Of a stretch of DNA of 64,000 nt, positions 61,016-64,000 are shown one piece after another. The DNA is from Tetrahymena elliotti 4EA. Lineage: Eukaryota; Ciliophora; Oligohymenophorea; Hymenostomatida; Tetrahymenidae. The position numbers and the translations under genes are program-made. The stretch lies in contig JH720306.1 in the NCBI GenBank assembly GCA_000231825.2, positions 229,784-293,783 of the forward strand. The letters run 5' to 3'. The notes under the pieces were generated by a model. That model was not told where the DNA came from. It made no database searches and worked only from the letters and a program-made list of their open reading frames with translations. The stretch's first letter is position 1. Every line of letters begins with the position of its first letter.

Positions 61016-63716
61016 TCATTTTGATGCACCAAATATATAAATTGTTCCATGTTTTGACCCAAAAACAATGTAATATTGATCTGATGGTTTAGTTCCATTT
61101 TATTTGTCTATTTTTTTTTGTTGATAGCAGGTTAATGACCTCCATCTCAACCCTGATTATGAAGCATTTATAGATCTTAATAGCTAACCGTCGACACCTT
61201 CCCACATTTTAATTAAAACATCCCTAAAAAATAATTAAAATACTATTTGAATGAATGATACTAAAGTTATTAATTACTGATCTCCAGCTGTCAAGATAAT
61301 ATTTCTTAAATTTAAACCATCTCTAACTTCCCACACACATAAACCTCTAATCATTCCTTCATGAGCTTTTTCTTTTTTGAATACCTTATTTTAATAAAAC
61401 TCTTAGCATTTTATAAAATTTTCTAAAAAGTAACTTTACCTCTCTATTTGTGTAAACAGATAAAGTAGAACTATCAGAGGCGGTTACAAGAGCATAAGTT
61501 TAGTTTTCACCAAAAGTAGCTTTAGGATAATATTTAAGAACTTTCATGGATTCAAAACATACCGCCCAATCCCTATCTTTTCTTTCTAGTGTATTTAAAC
61601 AATCACCGTTCTAGTTATAAACTTTAACAACTCCATTTTCTCCAGCAAAGCAGACTGCAAATAAATCCCCATTAGCATCTTCATTTTCATCCATATTATC
61701 TTCTTGTATTTAATTTTATTATTTTTTTCTCCCTTATTTATTTTCTTCTAAAATCTATTAGTGGAAAGCGTCTATTTTTTTTTTGATAATATTAATATTC
61801 TTATTTATAGCTGAGGATTTCCTTTCAATACGGCACAGTGACACAATTTCACTACCATATTCTTTTGGATGTATTGTTCTAATAGTTAAACCATCAAATA
61901 TAGCCCAATCAATAAGAACAATTAAGTTTTTTCCGCCACTATTGCATACTAATCTTTTATTTTTATTAATTTGTATTAAAACTCAAAGTTTTATCAAATA
62001 TTTCTTTTTACCTTGACTAAGGATTCTCCAGTAAAATAAAATCATTCAAGAACTATGAACGAGTTTGTATTTCATTTACACATTTACCTAAAACCCAATT
62101 CCATATTTTTACTTTCCCGTTTTGACCTGTGATTAAAATATTTGAACATTCTTGGCATGTTTGAATAAGCTTTTTCTTGCTAATATTATTCATCAATTAC
62201 ACTCTCATAACGAATATCTCTTTATCATGTGCTTAGCTGATTTCTTTCAATACCCTAAACTGATTTTTTATCAATAAATGTTTGTATCATGTAGAAATAA
62301 ATATAAACATACATTATAAGGACCTTCACCAGCATAGTTAACCCAAAATTTAATAGTCATATCATCACTACAAGAAACTATACACACATTATCTATAATC
62401 TCATTTCTTATTCCCAATTTATCTATCTCATAATCAGTCATTTCAAAAGTTATAACCTAGTCCAAAATAATAAATTTAAGTAAAAATTTCACAGAAATTC
62501 TTGATAAAACTTTAAGAAAAAATAAAAATTTTTACATTTCTGATCCAATTTAAATGAGCAATTTTGATTCTCTGCTACTTTTCTATCTGTTCAAGGTTAA
62601 TTTTTGGAAAATCTTGAATTTTATGTTTCTAAATTTAAATCTCATTAAGAGTATCAAGAATTTTATATAAAGATTTGTAAATGCCATGAATATTCTAGTA
62701 AATTATATCAGTTTTATCATTGATCATGTTTTATATTTTGTTTAAAAACAGCTCTCTCATAACTTCTTTTCTATAAATTTATTTTGTTTATGAATAGAAT
62801 TCGAAATACTAAGTTAAGTCTCCTATCTCTTTAATATAAGTACTAGTAGTCATTTTATTTTAGTCATCTTGTATTCTATTAATTACATGAATGATTTATG
62901 CTGTATCTTTTTCACTATTTTCCTAAAATTATTATTAAATATTTTATATAAAAATCTATCTAACTATCAAGCAAAGAATATTATTTCTATTTCATTTTCT
63001 AATAAATTGTATTGTTTATTTACTTATTTTACTTGCCTACTAAATAAAAAATAAAGCAATTACTTTGATTTGTTGAATGAAAGCTTTAGCCTGGTTATCG
63101 ATTTACTCAAGCAAGAGAGTAATTTTTTTCTTCTGTTAATCTATTAGGAATTTAAAATCAATCAAAATATCATTAATATCTTCTTACTTTGATTATCCAA
63201 CTTTATGTTATTTAAGATACTAATCAATTTAACGTAGATAATAATCTAAATTTCCTGTCTTTTCTAAATGGTCTGAATGGTCTTCAAGTAAACAAACATG
63301 GCAAATAGGACCCTTTTTTTGGCAATATAAATCACTACACATCATAGTGAGTTTTTCTTATTTATGCGTTAAACAATTTCTGTAATGACTTTTATTTTGA
63401 ATTTCATCTTCACTGGAAAAGAATCCACTAGATTAAGAATCAGTATCTAGATAATTTTTTTAGCTTTAATGCTATTTTATTATTAACTAATCAAGCTTCA
63501 TGTGTAAAGTATCTTCAGAAATAATTTTCTTGATCTTTTTTTCACTTTAAGCAACCCCAAATGCCTCTGTAAAACTCATTTTTTATCTGATAATTTAAAT
63601 TTATTTTTAATGATAGTCTGTCTAATTAATAAAAAGTTAAAGATAAATAGATATTTGAATACTTACTTATCTATTTTCTTTTAATAATAAAGTGCATCTA
63701 TTTCTGATAAGCTCAT
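61016..63716 (-). CDS. B-box zinc-finger, coiled-coil, WD40 protein (second of its kind)
   Basis: Eight exons in order of translation (63716-63667, 63586-63064, 62922-62536, 62456-62313, 62259-62012, 61953-61440, 61384-61278, 61223-61016) give 726 aa. The introns are 80, 141, 79, 53, 58, 55 and 54 bp. The short first exon (MSLSEIDALYYQKKID) keeps frame, but translation could also start at Met20. Residues 88-123 carry C-x2-H-x8-C-x4-C-x6-C-x2-C-x4-H-x2-H, a B-box-like zinc site. Residues ~130-320 are coiled coil. From ~330 WD-type blades follow (CSDDMTIKFW, TGQNGKVKIWNWVLG, FAGENGVVKVYN, ASDSSTLSVYT, QDVLIKMWEGVDG and GSKHGTIYIFG), with one charged insert (~500-530). No RING is present. It is probably a signalling or cytoskeletal scaffold, and its design matches the gene at 15675-17417. 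Confidence 0.85.
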
Positions 63717-64000
63717 AAAAACCCTTAAATAAATGCTTTCAGTTTACTTTTAAAATGTATAATTTTACAAATAGTAATTCTCTGCAAAATATTCATATTA
63801 TGTTTTTAAAAAACGATCATAAGTCTCCTAATTATCATACTTTTTATTTTTACTTTAAATTTGGTCTTTCTTTCTATTCTTTTTCTTTTTTTATCATACC
63901 AAAAAGATAATAACCTTCACTAAGAAAAATCCAAAAGATCACTCAATATAATTTTATATTTTTTCGAAATTTGAAATACTAAAACATAAAATAAAATTTT
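63717..64000. other. Upstream flank to window end
   Basis: AT-rich sequence upstream of the minus-strand gene ending at 61016. It could hold its promoter or a further 5' exon. No feature was resolved. Confidence 0.4.

Overview
The window looks like macronuclear DNA of an oligohymenophorean ciliate, most like Tetrahymena or a close relative. The DNA is extremely AT-rich. Every convincing reading frame uses TAA and TAG as sense codons (they fall at Gln positions), and only TGA ends genes. Genes are broken by short AT-rich GT...AG introns, mostly 50-110 bp, and are separated by 0.3-2.5 kb of very AT-rich DNA. A standard-code ORF caller therefore chops every gene into pieces. I rebuilt the models by hand with TGA as the only stop, requiring frame to be kept across GT...AG introns. 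All exon sums below are multiples of three.

Layout. 1-717: end of a coiled-coil gene. 720-3786: degenerate ~300 bp tandem repeats and a weak ORF. 3787-7155: two paralogous four-exon genes for EF-hand-like proteins ending in CaaX boxes, plus a weak small ORF. 7949-8889: two convergent, overlapping small ORFs. 9240-10200: a second ~300 bp repeat array. 10504-14794: two unrecognised + strand genes. 15675-17417 (-): a B-box zinc-finger/WD40 protein. 18246-28619 (+): three consecutive genes for low-complexity or coiled-coil proteins, the last encoding 1536 aa. 29416-37407 (+): three housekeeping genes, namely COQ5 (ubiquinone methyltransferase), a DHRS12-like short-chain dehydrogenase and the alpha subunit of cytosolic Phe-tRNA synthetase. 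38440-41185 (-): an EB1 family microtubule plus-end protein and a REEP/Yop1 ER-shaping protein. 43742-44980 (+): a leucine-rich-repeat gene in which each repeat is one 90 bp exon. 45852-48891 (-): a two-TM coiled-coil protein and NAD(P)H-hydrate dehydratase. 49720-53086 (+): a 1035 aa helical protein with a probable mitochondrial presequence. 54436-55760 (-): an unknown membrane protein. 57259-57753 (+): a small type I membrane protein with one EGF domain. 58842-60606 (-): a CDK9-type kinase with the PITALRE helix. 61016-63716 (-): a second B-box/WD40 protein with nearly the same zinc-ligand spacing as the first.

There are no operons. Genes lie on both strands and related functions are not grouped, apart from the paralogous CaaX pair and the run of Asn/Gln-rich genes at 18-29 kb. 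I saw no tRNA, rRNA, CRISPR array, transposase, virus gene or telomere.

The least conventional items are the CaaX pair with its duplicated terminal exon, the one-repeat-per-exon LRR gene, the shared B-box/WD40 architecture, the large Gln-rich protein with a possible jacalin-like beta domain, and a frame break at an A10 run upstream of the gene at 54436-55760. Because only TGA stops translation in this AT-rich DNA, chance ORFs of 60-100 codons are common, so short unspliced ORFs are scored low.
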